DNA of 64,000 nt from Chitinispirillum alkaliphilum (GTDB lineage Bacteria; Fibrobacterota; Chitinivibrionia; Chitinivibrionales; Chitinispirillaceae): NCBI GenBank assembly GCA_001045525.1, contig LDWW01000003.1:62001-126000 (forward strand), read 5' to 3'. Within the stretch, counting starts at the first letter, position 1; each line of letters begins with the position of its first letter. The translations under genes and the position numbers were made by a program. Shown here in pieces: positions 1-9,365 of the stretch. The notes beneath the pieces were generated by a model. The model made no database searches and was not told the DNA's origin. It was given only the letters and a program-made list of their open reading frames with translations.

Positions 1-1189
1 CTCTGAGTTTTTCTACACTCGTGTGCTTTGGTTGGAACACAACATTTGCACAGTTGAATTTTTTTAGATCTATTGGATGAAGAAATCTATTTTCCTTCTG
101 TATTGTTTTCCAGAAATCGGTGTTGGGAAATGGGGTAGCGATAAAAAACTCTGCAGTTTTTATCCCTGCTTTATGACAGAACTCAAGAATCAGATCAAAC
201 TGGTCCTCACGGCAGGAATCAAACCCAACTCCAAAAGAGCCGAAAAACCTTATACCCCTGTCTTCCAGTTGTTTTACAAGATCAATTGTTCTTTGCCATA
301 TGCCCGGATGCCTTCCATAAAATCTGGAGGAGAAAGGGTCACTGGCGAAAACTGTATACATACTTTTGGCTCCTCCCCTTGCTAGTGCATCCAGAAATTG
401 CGGATCACTGTTCATAGCCGGAGAGCAGGAAAGAAACATGTTTACATTGAAGTCTTTTATCCTCTCACAAAGTTCCAGCATATAGCGCTGGAGCCTTGGG
501 CGGTTAAGCATAATCATATCATCTGTTATGTAAAACTCCTGACCTGAAAGCGCCCTGATTTCTTCCACAACGGTTTCCATAGGGCGTAACCTCACCCTTT
601 TCCCCTGATAATGTGGCACATTGCACCATTCGCAGCTGAATGGACACCCTCTGGTTACAGAAATAAGAGAGGCGTGCCAGTCATACTTTTCCTCGATATT
701 GAAAATACCTGTTTTGGGTGAAGCGATAAGCTCTTCTGCCGGTAGTTGTTGGGCTTTGTAAACAGGTTTAAGCTCTCTGTTCCTGGCATCCTCGATAATT
801 GTGTTCCATATAGTATCAGCTTCACCGATACATACACTTGTACAGTGTTTCGCTGAATCTTCGGGGTCCATTGAGGGGTGCATGCCACCCATTACAACCT
901 GCTTATTTCGTTTTAAGAATTCGTCACCAATTTCATAGGCGTATCCGGCCTGGGGGGTAAAATAGCTTATAGCTATAAGATCACTGTCATCTTCGAAATC
1001 AATCGGTTCTATATTCTGATCAACTATTTTCCACTCGATATCCATGGGGAGAAGATTTATCAATATTGGTATACCCATGGCCGGAGGCATTCGAAATGAC
1101 CATGTTGCTGCAATAGCAGGCATTTCAGCCAGTTCCGGATAAGTTTCCAGAAATTTTTCAAACTTTGGATATATAAACGTAATTTTCAT
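1..1189 (-). CDS. B12-binding domain radical SAM protein (3'-truncated by window edge)
   Basis: I translated this by hand; it is open at the left edge, so only the first ~396 residues are visible. The N-terminal ~150 residues look like a cobalamin-binding Rossmann domain (MKITFIYP start, later MGGMHPSMDPED and an IGEAD segment), without a classical DxHxxG. The radical SAM motif follows as Cys182-x3-Cys186-x2-Cys189 (GCPFSCEWC), which binds the 4Fe-4S cluster that cleaves SAM. Family members carry out methylations or other radical rearrangements on lipids, cofactors or natural products; the substrate cannot be read here. The ATG at 1189 lies one base after the stop of the upstream secreted-protein gene, so it is the third gene of an operon with that gene and the RND exporter. 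Confidence 0.88.
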   Translation of the reverse strand, partial: MKITFIYPKFEKFLETYPELAEMPAIAATWSFRMPPAMGIPILINLLPMDIEWKIVDQNIEPIDFEDDSDLIAISYFTPQAGYAYEIGDEFLKRNKQVVMGGMHPSMDPEDSAKHCTSVCIGEADTIWNTIIEDARNRELKPVYKAQQLPAEELIASPKTGIFNIEEKYDWHASLISVTRGCPFSCEWCNVPHYQGKRVRLRPMETVVEEIRALSGQEFYITDDMIMLNRPRLQRYMLELCERIKDFNVNMFLSCSPAMNSDPQFLDALARGGAKSMYTVFASDPFSSRFYGRHPGIWQRTIDLVKQLEDRGIRFFGSFGVGFDSCREDQFDLILEFCHKAGIKTAEFFIATPFPNTDFWKTIQKENRFLHPIDLKKFNCANVVFQPKHTSVEKLR

Positions 1190-1190
1190 C

Positions 1191-1610
1191 TTAGTTCGAT
1201 TCTGGTGTACATTCAGCAGGGTGATTTGTATTAGTTGATTTTTGTGTGGTTTTGGTTTCTCTGACTATTTTTAACCACTCGGATGGGATTTCAATCTCCT
1301 CGCTGTTTATGCTAAAGAAAACCGGCTGGGCTTCGATCACATTCTCATCTTTCCATCTGAAGTTGTAATTCATTTCGATTTCTATGTCTTCGTTGCTTAC
1401 TACTGCACTGAGAGTTGTATCTGTTATCGAATAAGTTCCGGCGCCCTGCATCGATTCTTCGGTGCTGCTGGTAACATACAGTGAATCGTTATTTTTAAAA
1501 GTCAAAGTCAGACCATCTTCTTCGGAAAACCAAACACCTTCTATATTTTCAGATTGTGAACTTGCAAAAGTAATGGAGAATAGTGCCACAGTGAGAATGA
1601 GTGATTTCAA
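1191..1610 (-). CDS. small secreted protein, unknown function
   Basis: A 139-residue protein with a clear signal peptide (MKSLILTVALFSITFASSQ) and then an acidic, beta-rich body (EGVWFSEEDGLTLTFKNND, later GAGTYSITDTTLSAVV) resembling small lipocalin-like or META-like beta domains; I do not recognise a named family. The start is TTG at 1610, whose TTGA overlaps the stop of the RND exporter gene, with a strong AGGGGGT ribosome site just upstream. It sits between the exporter and the radical SAM gene, so a periplasmic role in handling the same molecule is plausible but inferred. Confidence 0.72.
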   Translation of the reverse strand: MKSLILTVALFSITFASSQSENIEGVWFSEEDGLTLTFKNNDSLYVTSSTEESMQGAGTYSITDTTLSAVVSNEDIEIEMNYNFRWKDENVIEAQPVFFSINSEEIEIPSEWLKIVRETKTTQKSTNTNHPAECTPESN

Positions 1611-3874
1611 GTCGTACCCCCTGATTTGAAATGTGTGTTGTTTTTGACCCCAAAAACAGAAACTAATATTGTAATAAACAAAATCGAAAAAAGAGCACTG
1701 ATAAACATTGAAGCAAATACAAGTATTCCAAAATCCCTAACTGGCGGAAATGTGGAAAAACTAAGCACCAGGAAACCAAGCCCCACTATCATGGTGTTGA
1801 AAGCGATAGGGGTGCCCTTTCTTTTCAGAGACTTCATCAGCGCTTCTTTTGTTTGAAAATCATTTTTTAAATGTAAAAAACCGGAAAGGAAATGGATAGA
1901 GTAGTCAATTCCTATTCCGATACAGGTGTTCATGGTTATTACAGTAACAAGGTTAATATTTACACCCATTACGCCCATCAGGGCATAGACAAAAGCAGTG
2001 GAGAGGATTATTGGCAGAATGGAAAAAAGCCCGGCTCTCACAGATCGGAAAAAAATCATCAGACACAGAAAAACTGGTATAAATGTAAAGATAAGACTTG
2101 CTATCTGGGTTTTTATCAGAACAGAGGCCATTGATTCATTAAGTATGGTAGGGCCGCTTATCAGTATATCAAATTGAGGGAATTCGTTTACTACATATTC
2201 TTCGATATTTGAAGTTATTGTAAGGGGTTTTAGTTCGGGGTTGCTTTGAAATGTTGCATTCAGCCGTACTTTGGTTTTGTCTTCCGAGATCCACTGGTTC
2301 AGGTAATTACGGAAATTTTCACTGAGAAGTGACCCCGAGCCGGTAATAAGAGATATCGCAGGGTTTGAAATCTCTCTATTGCTCAGAAGCATACTCATTC
2401 TGTTCAACAGCGGAAGAGCTGAAGTTACATTGCCAATTCCTTGCTGTGAACTGATATACTGGTTTATCTGCTCTATTGCGTTCCATTTCTCCTCACTATC
2501 CATTCTCTCTTCACTTGAAAGTACAATGGAGAAGAACCTTGTTCCACCAAACTGTTCTTCAATGAAAGAATCAGATTGTCTCAGAAATGAGTTTTCGGGA
2601 AGCATAGAGATCGGATTGGTTTCAACATTCACCCTCAGGAAACCAACTATAAAAAAGAAAAATAGAGGAATAAGAAGAGCAAATCTTAATTTGCTGTTTG
2701 TGGCGAATTCGCCAAAACCTTTCCAGAAATTTTCCAGGGCTGCCTCTTCAGCAGTATGTGAATTGTAAATCGCTCGGCTCTTATCAGAATAAAGGAAGAG
2801 TGGCAGTAGTATGGTGTTGAAGAGAAATGCGAACAAAACAGCTATGCCTGTGAATATTCCAAAATGTCTTGTCCAGGATATATCCGAAAAGGCAAATGAG
2901 AAAAAACCGGCACATGTAGTAAGGGAAGTCAGCAGACAGGGGATCAGAAGTTCCTCATAGGTCTTTTGTAATGAAACATACACATTATGCCCTTTTTTGT
3001 TCATAATTGTGAATGTTCTTAGCAAATGGATCGCATCAGCAACACCAATAGGAAAAAGAATTACCGGAATAATCGAGATTACAATTGAAAAGGGAGTTCC
3101 TGTCAGGCTTAGAATGCCAAAAGTCCATATCAGCGCGACGATATTGACCGATAATGCTGCTGCGACAAATCTGAACCGTCTGAAAACCCTGTATAACAGA
3201 AGGAAAATGACAAAAAAACAGATCGGGAGGAGCAGGGAGAAATCCCGTTTCATAGACTTATCGATGAAATAGGACACACCACCTTCACTGGTTACATAGG
3301 TACTGATACCGTCTTTTTGATCAAGCTGGTCGGAATACTCGATAACCTGTTCCATAAGCCTGGAACGATCAACATCTTCTGTCAAACCAATGATGAGACA
3401 CAGAACACTCTGGTCATCGGAGATGAAAAACTCGGTGAGATTTCTGTTATCCCCCAATCTCTGATTCAGCTCCTCAGCGGAGAACGTATGGTCTTTGGGT
3501 ATAAGGTAATCATTGCTTATGCCCAGAAAGCCTCTTCGGACCGGAACCTGCACATTGTGAAGTCCAGAGACCGAGGCAACATCTTTGAGCTGAGTAAACC
3601 ACTGTGACCAGCTTCTAAGCGAATCAGCCTTTTCATTAAGGTCTGCATCTTCAAACTCAGCAATAAACAGAACAGTATAGGGGCTTGGAAACTCTTCCTT
3701 GAGTGCTTCATAATCGAGTTTTGCTTGCAGGTTAGGGGGGATTGCATTGAATGTATCATTGTCAACAATGATTTTTGTGCACTGGTAACCCATGAAAATC
3801 GTCAATGCTAGTATCAAAGGCCAGGTTATTTTACGGTACTTAATGAGCTGGTTAACAAAAGAGCTGATCGACAC
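1607..3874 (-). CDS. RND/MMPL-superfamily exporter
   Basis: About 755 residues with the RND/MMPL plan: one N-terminal membrane helix, a large periplasmic loop, a block of five or six helices with the family-typical GVADAIHLL segment, a helix near the middle, a second large loop, and a final helix block with GIGIDYSIHFL. The duplicated GxxxDxxxH-type segments are typical of the predicted-exporter branch that includes HpnN-like lipid transporters. It would use the proton gradient to move a hydrophobic molecule towards the outer membrane. I prefer the GTG at 3874 because TGGAG lies about 6 bases before it; a TTG at 3904 would add ten residues but has no good ribosome site. First gene of a three-gene operon. 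Confidence 0.85.
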   Translation of the reverse strand: MSISSFVNQLIKYRKITWPLILALTIFMGYQCTKIIVDNDTFNAIPPNLQAKLDYEALKEEFPSPYTVLFIAEFEDADLNEKADSLRSWSQWFTQLKDVASVSGLHNVQVPVRRGFLGISNDYLIPKDHTFSAEELNQRLGDNRNLTEFFISDDQSVLCLIIGLTEDVDRSRLMEQVIEYSDQLDQKDGISTYVTSEGGVSYFIDKSMKRDFSLLLPICFFVIFLLLYRVFRRFRFVAAALSVNIVALIWTFGILSLTGTPFSIVISIIPVILFPIGVADAIHLLRTFTIMNKKGHNVYVSLQKTYEELLIPCLLTSLTTCAGFFSFAFSDISWTRHFGIFTGIAVLFAFLFNTILLPLFLYSDKSRAIYNSHTAEEAALENFWKGFGEFATNSKLRFALLIPLFFFFIVGFLRVNVETNPISMLPENSFLRQSDSFIEEQFGGTRFFSIVLSSEERMDSEEKWNAIEQINQYISSQQGIGNVTSALPLLNRMSMLLSNREISNPAISLITGSGSLLSENFRNYLNQWISEDKTKVRLNATFQSNPELKPLTITSNIEEYVVNEFPQFDILISGPTILNESMASVLIKTQIASLIFTFIPVFLCLMIFFRSVRAGLFSILPIILSTAFVYALMGVMGVNINLVTVITMNTCIGIGIDYSIHFLSGFLHLKNDFQTKEALMKSLKRKGTPIAFNTMIVGLGFLVLSFSTFPPVRDFGILVFASMFISALFSILFITILVSVFGVKNNTHFKSGGTT

Positions 3875-4373
3875 ATTTACTCCAGTGAAAAACTGATCTG
3901 ACAATATCGAAAATAAATAAATTAATTACCATGTGTTACAAAATTAGTGAAATTACCTTTATAATTATACCTGCTTGAAAAATACTACCTTTAAGCCACT
4001 GCTACCAACTTATTTAACCGTTTCACGGGAAAAAGCGTTCAATCCGGAAAACTGCGATCTTTTTTGTGTTGGGTTTTATCAAAAATTCACATATGGGATA
4101 ATATATCGCCTGTATTAACAATTAAGCAAGCCTGAACTGCTTTTAACTTGCCAACATGCAAACACATCCAGCTCTATTTTATGGGGGGGGGAGAATGCTT
4201 ACTATATTGTAGGCTTTTCACTTACACTGTTGCTTTTTTGCCTTGTAGTTACTTTTTATCCCGAAAACGTCCCTTTTTGACAGAAAGTGACTGGACAACC
4301 TATCGTTCCCCCTGGTGGCAGCTCTATTATTCTTCAAAATACTTTAGTCCTGTTAAAAATCCCGCTAACGGGG
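3875..4373. other. gene-poor spacer with a G9 tract
   Basis: No supportable gene. The stretch is AT-rich at its left end, contains a run of nine G at 4183-4191, and short open frames there show no recognisable motif. An inverted repeat AATCCC/GGGATT lies near 4360-4376, just before the decayed CapA-like sequence. The promoter of the minus-strand exporter operon should be near 3880-3960, but I cannot pick convincing -35/-10 boxes. Confidence 0.5.
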
Positions 4374-4897
4374 ATTAAAGAAGTGTTTTTCAGTTCAGAT
4401 CGTGAGAATCGGGAGGTTGAATTTGAGTATTATCCCCTGGAGCGGCTGATCAGAAGAGCTCATGATCTGCTTGATGCCGGTGATGATATCATTATAGGGC
4501 ATCATCCCCATATTATTAACACTGTTGAACGGTATAGAACAGCTGATGGGCGTAGTGGAGTTATATTTTATTCACTGGGCAACATAACAGCCTGGGCATT
4601 GAAGCTACAGATTTAGAAACTGAGTCAAGTTGCAGAAATAACTCTTGAAACAGGTGTGAGTGATGACGGTAAAAAGGTGGTGCGGATAAAGGATGTAACA
4701 GTGATGCCTGTGGTGCATATGTTTAGACGAGAAAATAAAAGAGTATAACACAAAATTTTTCCGCTGTTAAGATATGCAGAGCAGGCCAAGAGGGGGATAT
4801 TCCGCGAGATTGCAGTGGTGCAGAAGTGAAAAAGCTGCTGTCTTTGGAAAAAGAATTCAGAACTCATTTCTATCAGGATGGGATTAATTACATTTAA
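4374..4897 (+). pseudogene. decayed CapA-like (poly-gamma-glutamate/capsule family) gene, C-terminal part
   Basis: The frame at 4374-4616 reads YYPLERLIRRAHDLLDAGDD then IIIGHHPHIINTVERY and GVIFYSLGNI, which is the C-terminal signature of the CapA metallophosphatase-like family (GHHPH ... YSLGN). In the same frame there are a TAG at 4614 and a TAA at 4746, and the last readable part (VKKLLSLEKEFRTHF, ending at 4897) is in another frame, so at least two nonsense changes and one frameshift are present. The N-terminal half of the family is not found upstream. It is a remnant rather than a working gene. Confidence 0.75.
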
Positions 4898-4974
4898 GAT
4901 AGGTGATTTTCTGGCATTTTGTAGTGAATGAGTGTATTTTTCTTAACCAGGATTTTTAAACTGAGGATTATATA

Positions 4975-5457
4975 ATGTTAGTTCAAGTTGAAGTAGTATC
5001 ATTTGCTGTTGATCCGGACAAAAATTCTCCGCTTATAATCTTACAGGAAACCGGGGGTTCAAGGTCACTTTCCGTACCAATCGCACCGCTTGATGCCAGT
5101 GCAATTGCAATGCACTCACTTCAGGCTGCTGAACCTGGAAAGCCGCTCACAATTGATCTGGTTAAACTGATTGTTGATCAGCTCGGAGGGGAACTTGCCA
5201 GGGTTGTCATATACGATTATAGCGAGCAGGTCTATCTAACACGTTTACAGGTAAGTGTGGGGGATTCGGTTAAAATTATAGATTGCAGACCCTCTGATGC
5301 AATAAGTTTGGCTTTAAGGAGCCGGTGTCCTATTTTGGTCAATGACTCGGTTTTTGACAGGATTCAGACGAGTAATAACCTCAGTGAGGCTGAAATCCTC
5401 AGAAATAACATATCATCTATAGAAACAATGCAATTTGGTCGGTATATTCTGGAGTAA
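4975..5457 (+). CDS. bifunctional nuclease family protein (DUF151)
   Basis: 160 residues matching the BFN/DUF151 family along its length: LQVEVVSF-type start, ETGGSRSLSVPI, then LARVVIYDYSEQVYLTRLQV and the family-typical DCRPSDAISLALRSRCPILV. Characterised members have been linked to nuclease activity, but the bacterial role is unsettled. The ATG is preceded by GAGG at about 8 bases. It opens a run of eight same-strand genes and is followed only 9 bases later by the LpoA-like gene. Confidence 0.87.
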   Translation: MLVQVEVVSFAVDPDKNSPLIILQETGGSRSLSVPIAPLDASAIAMHSLQAAEPGKPLTIDLVKLIVDQLGGELARVVIYDYSEQVYLTRLQVSVGDSVKIIDCRPSDAISLALRSRCPILVNDSVFDRIQTSNNLSEAEILRNNISSIETMQFGRYILE

Positions 5458-5466
5458 AATTATACT

Positions 5467-7254
5467 ATGAAAAACTTTGTACTATTATTGTTGTTCTGTT
5501 CTGTGTTCTCTCTTCGGGCTTCTGATGGCTCTGCAGTGTTTGAAAGTGCTATGGAGTATTACAAAAATCAGCAATATGGATCAACTGTAAATGTTATCCG
5601 TGACCACTTGCGTGAACATGGCAGAGACCCTGAAGCTGAAAGGTTGGTTCCTCTCATAATCGAGGCCTACATCAGAACTGAGGAATATGGACCGGTTGAA
5701 AATCTGGTCAGTATGTACTCAAAAAGATTCCAACAGTCATCTTTTCTCCCCAGACTCTATTATCTTGACGGGGTTGCGTCTTCCCGACAGAATGAGTTCA
5801 GAAAAGGTATTCAATCTTTCTCAAAAGCCCTGAAGCTGGGTGTGAACCGTGAACTTGACTCTCTGATAATGGTGACCACAGGGAAAATCGCTGCAAACAG
5901 TATGGGCATGAATGAGCTTACAGAGCTTGCTTCCGATGAAACTCTTCATCCACGAATTCTCGAAACTATACGGTTTTATACTGTAACAAAACAGCATTCA
6001 GCCGGATATCACGCACGGGCAGAAAAAAATGCCACCAATTTTCTAAAACTCTACCCCCGTTCAGATTATGCACCGCAGATCAGGCAAATTGCCCACAGAC
6101 CTGCATCTTCAGACAGGGGAGTAGTAGATGTAGCAGTTCTTGCACCTCTATCCGGTGAAGCTGATTTTTTCGGAAAAAAAATGGTACAGGGAATACAGAC
6201 TGCATTTGATAACCACAACAGAAACTCCTCTCGTCAATTACGGATTGTAACTTATGATACAGAGGGCAATATGGTTACAACTGCGCATAGGTCAAGAGAG
6301 ATTCTTCAGAGAGGAAATCAAAGAGTGGTGATAGGACCTGTGCTTAGTGATAATGCGGTTGTCAGTGCTTCTTTGTTTTCTGGAAACAATATTCTGATGG
6401 TTACCCCGACTGCAAGTGAGCAGGGGTTAGCCGGACTTGGGGATAACATCTTTCAGATGAATATCACTTTTGGTACTCTCGGACAGAGTATTGCCCGCTA
6501 TGCTGTTGAAAACCTCAATATCCGTGAATTTGCTGTCATATCACCAAATTCTCAATATGGAAGATTAACAACAGACCATTTTCTAAACGAACTTAGAAAC
6601 TACAATGATGTCAGTGTTGTACATGTGGAATATTTTGAAGAGGGTATTCATGATTTCGCTGAACAGATAAGAAATCTCCGCAGGGCTTTGATCAGGCGCC
6701 GTCTTGATACCATGGCTGCTGAAGAGGGTCTGGTGAGAACTGTTGGTTCAAACCGGCGACTGAGGGAAGAGAACTTCGCCGATTCCACACTTTCAATCGG
6801 TGGAATATTTATGCCTATTGAATCTGAGGACGTGGTGATGCTTGCCCCGCAGTTGGTGTTCCATCGCCTGCGTACCCAAATGCTGGGTTCGAGCGGGTGG
6901 CACAACAAGCTTGTTACTGATGAAGCAAGGCAGTATGTAAATGATGCTGTTTTGTCCACTGCTTTTCAGATAAACGAAGAGAGCAGTGAGTGGAAAAGTT
7001 TTGAAAGGGCATACAAAAGAAGATACAATGAGGAGCCAAACAGGGTTTCTGCAATGGGGTTTGATGCTGCTCAGTTGGTAATTAGAGCTGTAAACGAATC
7101 TGGCGGTAACTTCAACCGTCTGAAAAATTCCCTTTCAAACATCACCAACTTCCAGGGTCTGGCCGGAACTGTTTCCTTTAACAGTGAGTGCGGGGCAAAT
7201 CAGGAAGCTGTTATAATGAGAATTGTTGAAGATGGGTTCATAAGGGTTTATTAG
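5467..7254 (+). CDS. LpoA-like protein: TPR region plus periplasmic binding-protein fold
   Basis: 595 residues: signal peptide (MKNFVLLLLFCSVFSLRAS), an N-terminal helical TPR-like part up to about residue 210, then a type-1 periplasmic-binding fold starting VDVAVLAPLSGEADFFGKKM with VIGPVLSDNAVVSAS and the segment NRVSAMGFDAAQLVIRAV. This order matches the penicillin-binding-protein activator (LpoA)/branched-chain amino-acid-binding-like family. No lipobox Cys is seen at the signal cleavage site, unlike classical LpoA. Lying directly before ftsX and an envC-like gene supports an envelope role, such as regulating peptidoglycan synthesis, rather than nutrient uptake; this is inference. Confidence 0.75.
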   Translation: MKNFVLLLLFCSVFSLRASDGSAVFESAMEYYKNQQYGSTVNVIRDHLREHGRDPEAERLVPLIIEAYIRTEEYGPVENLVSMYSKRFQQSSFLPRLYYLDGVASSRQNEFRKGIQSFSKALKLGVNRELDSLIMVTTGKIAANSMGMNELTELASDETLHPRILETIRFYTVTKQHSAGYHARAEKNATNFLKLYPRSDYAPQIRQIAHRPASSDRGVVDVAVLAPLSGEADFFGKKMVQGIQTAFDNHNRNSSRQLRIVTYDTEGNMVTTAHRSREILQRGNQRVVIGPVLSDNAVVSASLFSGNNILMVTPTASEQGLAGLGDNIFQMNITFGTLGQSIARYAVENLNIREFAVISPNSQYGRLTTDHFLNELRNYNDVSVVHVEYFEEGIHDFAEQIRNLRRALIRRRLDTMAAEEGLVRTVGSNRRLREENFADSTLSIGGIFMPIESEDVVMLAPQLVFHRLRTQMLGSSGWHNKLVTDEARQYVNDAVLSTAFQINEESSEWKSFERAYKRRYNEEPNRVSAMGFDAAQLVIRAVNESGGNFNRLKNSLSNITNFQGLAGTVSFNSECGANQEAVIMRIVEDGFIRVY

Positions 7255-7297
7255 ATATAGCCTGTTTTTGATCGTAAATCTTTCTCGGGGTGGTTAG

Positions 7298-8152
7298 ATG
7301 GGGAGCTTACTGTATTTTGTAACCGAAGCAGTGAGGGGGTGTTATCAGGCTAAACTGATGACATTCGTTTCTGTGTTGACAATTGCAGTCTCCATGCTTC
7401 TCATTAGCGGTGTGATTCTTGGTATAATAAACACTGATGCACTTCTGAGACGTTCAGAGGATCAGGCTGATCTTGCGGTCTATCTCACAGTGAGGGCATC
7501 AGAAGATCATTCTCTTCAAAATACAATTCTTGAGAAGATCGGTTCAAAAAAGCAGGTTCAGGATGTGATACTCATTTCCCAAACTGATGCATGGAACCGC
7601 TTTGAAGAAATGTATGGATCAGAGATCCTTGAATCTGTTGATGAGAATCCGTTTCCCGCCTCAATTGAAATAACTCTCAAGGAGGGATATCAAAGCAGTG
7701 CTGAAATCTCTGAATTTAAATATGCCATCTCTGAGCTTGAAGGGATAGAAGCTGTTCAGTATGCGAGGGAATGGGTTGATTTTGTAGGCAGAATGCGCAG
7801 TTATTTCTTTTATGTTTCTTTGGGATTAAGTCTGCTGATAATGCTTGCGCTGCATGCAATGATCTCAAATACCATTAAGCTTACAATCTACGCCAGAAAA
7901 GAACTGGTAAGGAATATGCATTATGTTGGTGCTACCGATTTTTTCATAAAAGCACCATTTCTGCTTGAAGGAATGTTGCAGGGAGGTATCGGAGCTTCAG
8001 TTTCAGTTGCCGTCATTTATTCCCTTAAGGTGGTTTTTCCAAATCTTCCCCTCTACTGGGGTACTGATTTTCTACCTCCTCTTATTCTTTCCATAGGAGT
8101 ACTTTTCGGTTGGCTTGGAAGTCAGAGCGCAGTTCGAAAATTTCTGGTGTGA
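7298..8152 (+). CDS. ftsX: cell division protein FtsX
   Basis: 284 residues with the FtsX layout: N-terminal cytoplasmic stretch and first helix (TFVSVLTIAVSMLLISGVIL), a periplasmic domain of ~130 residues (DLAVYLTV ... AVQYAREWVDFVGRM), then three more helices (FFYVSLGLSLLIMLALHAMI, the segment around LLEGMLQGGIGASVSVAVIY, and LPPLILSIGVLFGWLG). FtsX with the ATPase FtsE forms a type VII ABC system that turns on a murein hydrolase activator at the septum. The next gene is just such an activator. No ftsE lies next to it, which is unusual since ftsEX normally form one operon. Confidence 0.92.
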   Translation: MGSLLYFVTEAVRGCYQAKLMTFVSVLTIAVSMLLISGVILGIINTDALLRRSEDQADLAVYLTVRASEDHSLQNTILEKIGSKKQVQDVILISQTDAWNRFEEMYGSEILESVDENPFPASIEITLKEGYQSSAEISEFKYAISELEGIEAVQYAREWVDFVGRMRSYFFYVSLGLSLLIMLALHAMISNTIKLTIYARKELVRNMHYVGATDFFIKAPFLLEGMLQGGIGASVSVAVIYSLKVVFPNLPLYWGTDFLPPLILSIGVLFGWLGSQSAVRKFLV

Positions 8153-9330
8153 TATTTTTATTCCTTTCTTTTGTCTTGTCCATCTCTTTGTATGGTCAAA
8201 ATTCGGAAGGTGAATCTGTTATTGCACGTTTTGATCAGGAGATCACACAAAAAAGCGATGCTCTTGATTCCATAAGAGTTGCTTTGGAGAAGGGGCGTAA
8301 AAGATTAAGCGAGCTTCAGGAACAGGAGGGAAACTATTTAAGCAGACTTGAGCAGCTAGAACAAAATATTGCTGCATCAAATCTCTTTTTAGACCTTGTG
8401 ACTGATCAGATCGACTCGGTAAGCTTAGTTATTGGGGAACTTAAATCAGATCTTTACCGGTCGGAGTCAGAATTGGCCCTGAATCAGGAGCTTATGAAAA
8501 GACGGCTGCGTCAGGCATATATGAGGGGAGATTATAACATGCTTCAGGTTCTTCTCTCAGCCCGGTCGCCACTCGATATGATACATCGGGTAAGATATCT
8601 CCAGGAGCTTAACAGATACGATCAGAGACTTGCTCAGAGCATAAGGGAAACAATTGAAGATATTGCGGCCAAACGCACCCAACAGGAGAAAAAGAAAAAC
8701 GAGCTCAATGAATTGTATGAATCCAGAAAAGAGGAGCAATCAGAACTCTTAACAGAGGTCGAAAACCGATCCTCCGTTCTTGAGGAGATTCGAAATGAAC
8801 AAAGCGCCTATGAAGCGATGGTGAAGGAGCTCGAAGAGGCACAGCGTGAGTTGGATGGAATAATTGACCAGCTCGAAGTCGACCGGCAGAAAGTCAGGGA
8901 AGAACTGGAACGCAAAGCTGTTGTCCATTTTGAAAATCTCAAAGGCAAATTGCCCTGGCCTGTTCGGGGGAGAGTTATTGCAGAATTCGGGCAGATTACT
9001 CATCCGGTTTACAAAACAGTCACCATGAACAACGGAATAGATATCGAGGCTTCCGGGGGCGATGAGGTGAAGAGCGTGGCTTTTGGCTCTGTGGCTTACG
9101 TTGGATGGATGAGAGGGCTTGGCAGGTTGGTTATTGTAGAACATCAGGGTGGTTTCGTTACTATTTACGCCCACCTTGGGGAGATAAATGTTGTGCAGGA
9201 TGAAATGGTAAATCAGGGAACTGTATTGGGGAAAGTGGGAGACACTGGTGCACTTGAAGGAAGTAAACTACATTTTTCCATCAGAAAATCAACCGAGACT
9301 TTTGATCCGATGGATTGGTTGTCAAAATAA
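8110..9330 (+). CDS. envC: EnvC-like murein hydrolase activator (coiled coil plus M23/LytM domain)
   Basis: About 406 residues: signal segment (VIFLFLSFVLSISLYGQ), a long coiled coil from about 30 to 280 (ISELQEQEG-type heptads), then a LytM/M23 domain beginning LPWPVRGRVIAEFG with NGIDIEASGGDEV, VEHQGGFVTIYAHLGEINV and LHFSIRKS. In EnvC the LytM domain is catalytically inert and activates amidases; here the HxGxD-type metal motif is NGIDI, also lacking the His, so an activator role fits. The TTG at 8110 gives a charged signal n-region and has AGGAG upstream; a GTG at 8149 would give a 4-base GTGA overlap with ftsX. I keep the longer form. Confidence 0.88.
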   Translation: MAWKSERSSKISGVIFLFLSFVLSISLYGQNSEGESVIARFDQEITQKSDALDSIRVALEKGRKRLSELQEQEGNYLSRLEQLEQNIAASNLFLDLVTDQIDSVSLVIGELKSDLYRSESELALNQELMKRRLRQAYMRGDYNMLQVLLSARSPLDMIHRVRYLQELNRYDQRLAQSIRETIEDIAAKRTQQEKKKNELNELYESRKEEQSELLTEVENRSSVLEEIRNEQSAYEAMVKELEEAQRELDGIIDQLEVDRQKVREELERKAVVHFENLKGKLPWPVRGRVIAEFGQITHPVYKTVTMNNGIDIEASGGDEVKSVAFGSVAYVGWMRGLGRLVIVEHQGGFVTIYAHLGEINVVQDEMVNQGTVLGKVGDTGALEGSKLHFSIRKSTETFDPMDWLSK

Positions 9331-9365
9331 AATCAGTTCTATAAGCTGGGGAGCCTTAAAGAATA

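Noticed and set aside
4148-4378. 76-codon frame upstream of the CapA remnant
   Set aside because: Contains the G9 tract, has no ribosome site and no CapA-type N-terminal motif; treated as spacer.
8749-9174. 141-codon minus-strand frame under the envC-like gene
   Set aside because: Antisense shadow of a well-supported coding region; no start signal or motif.
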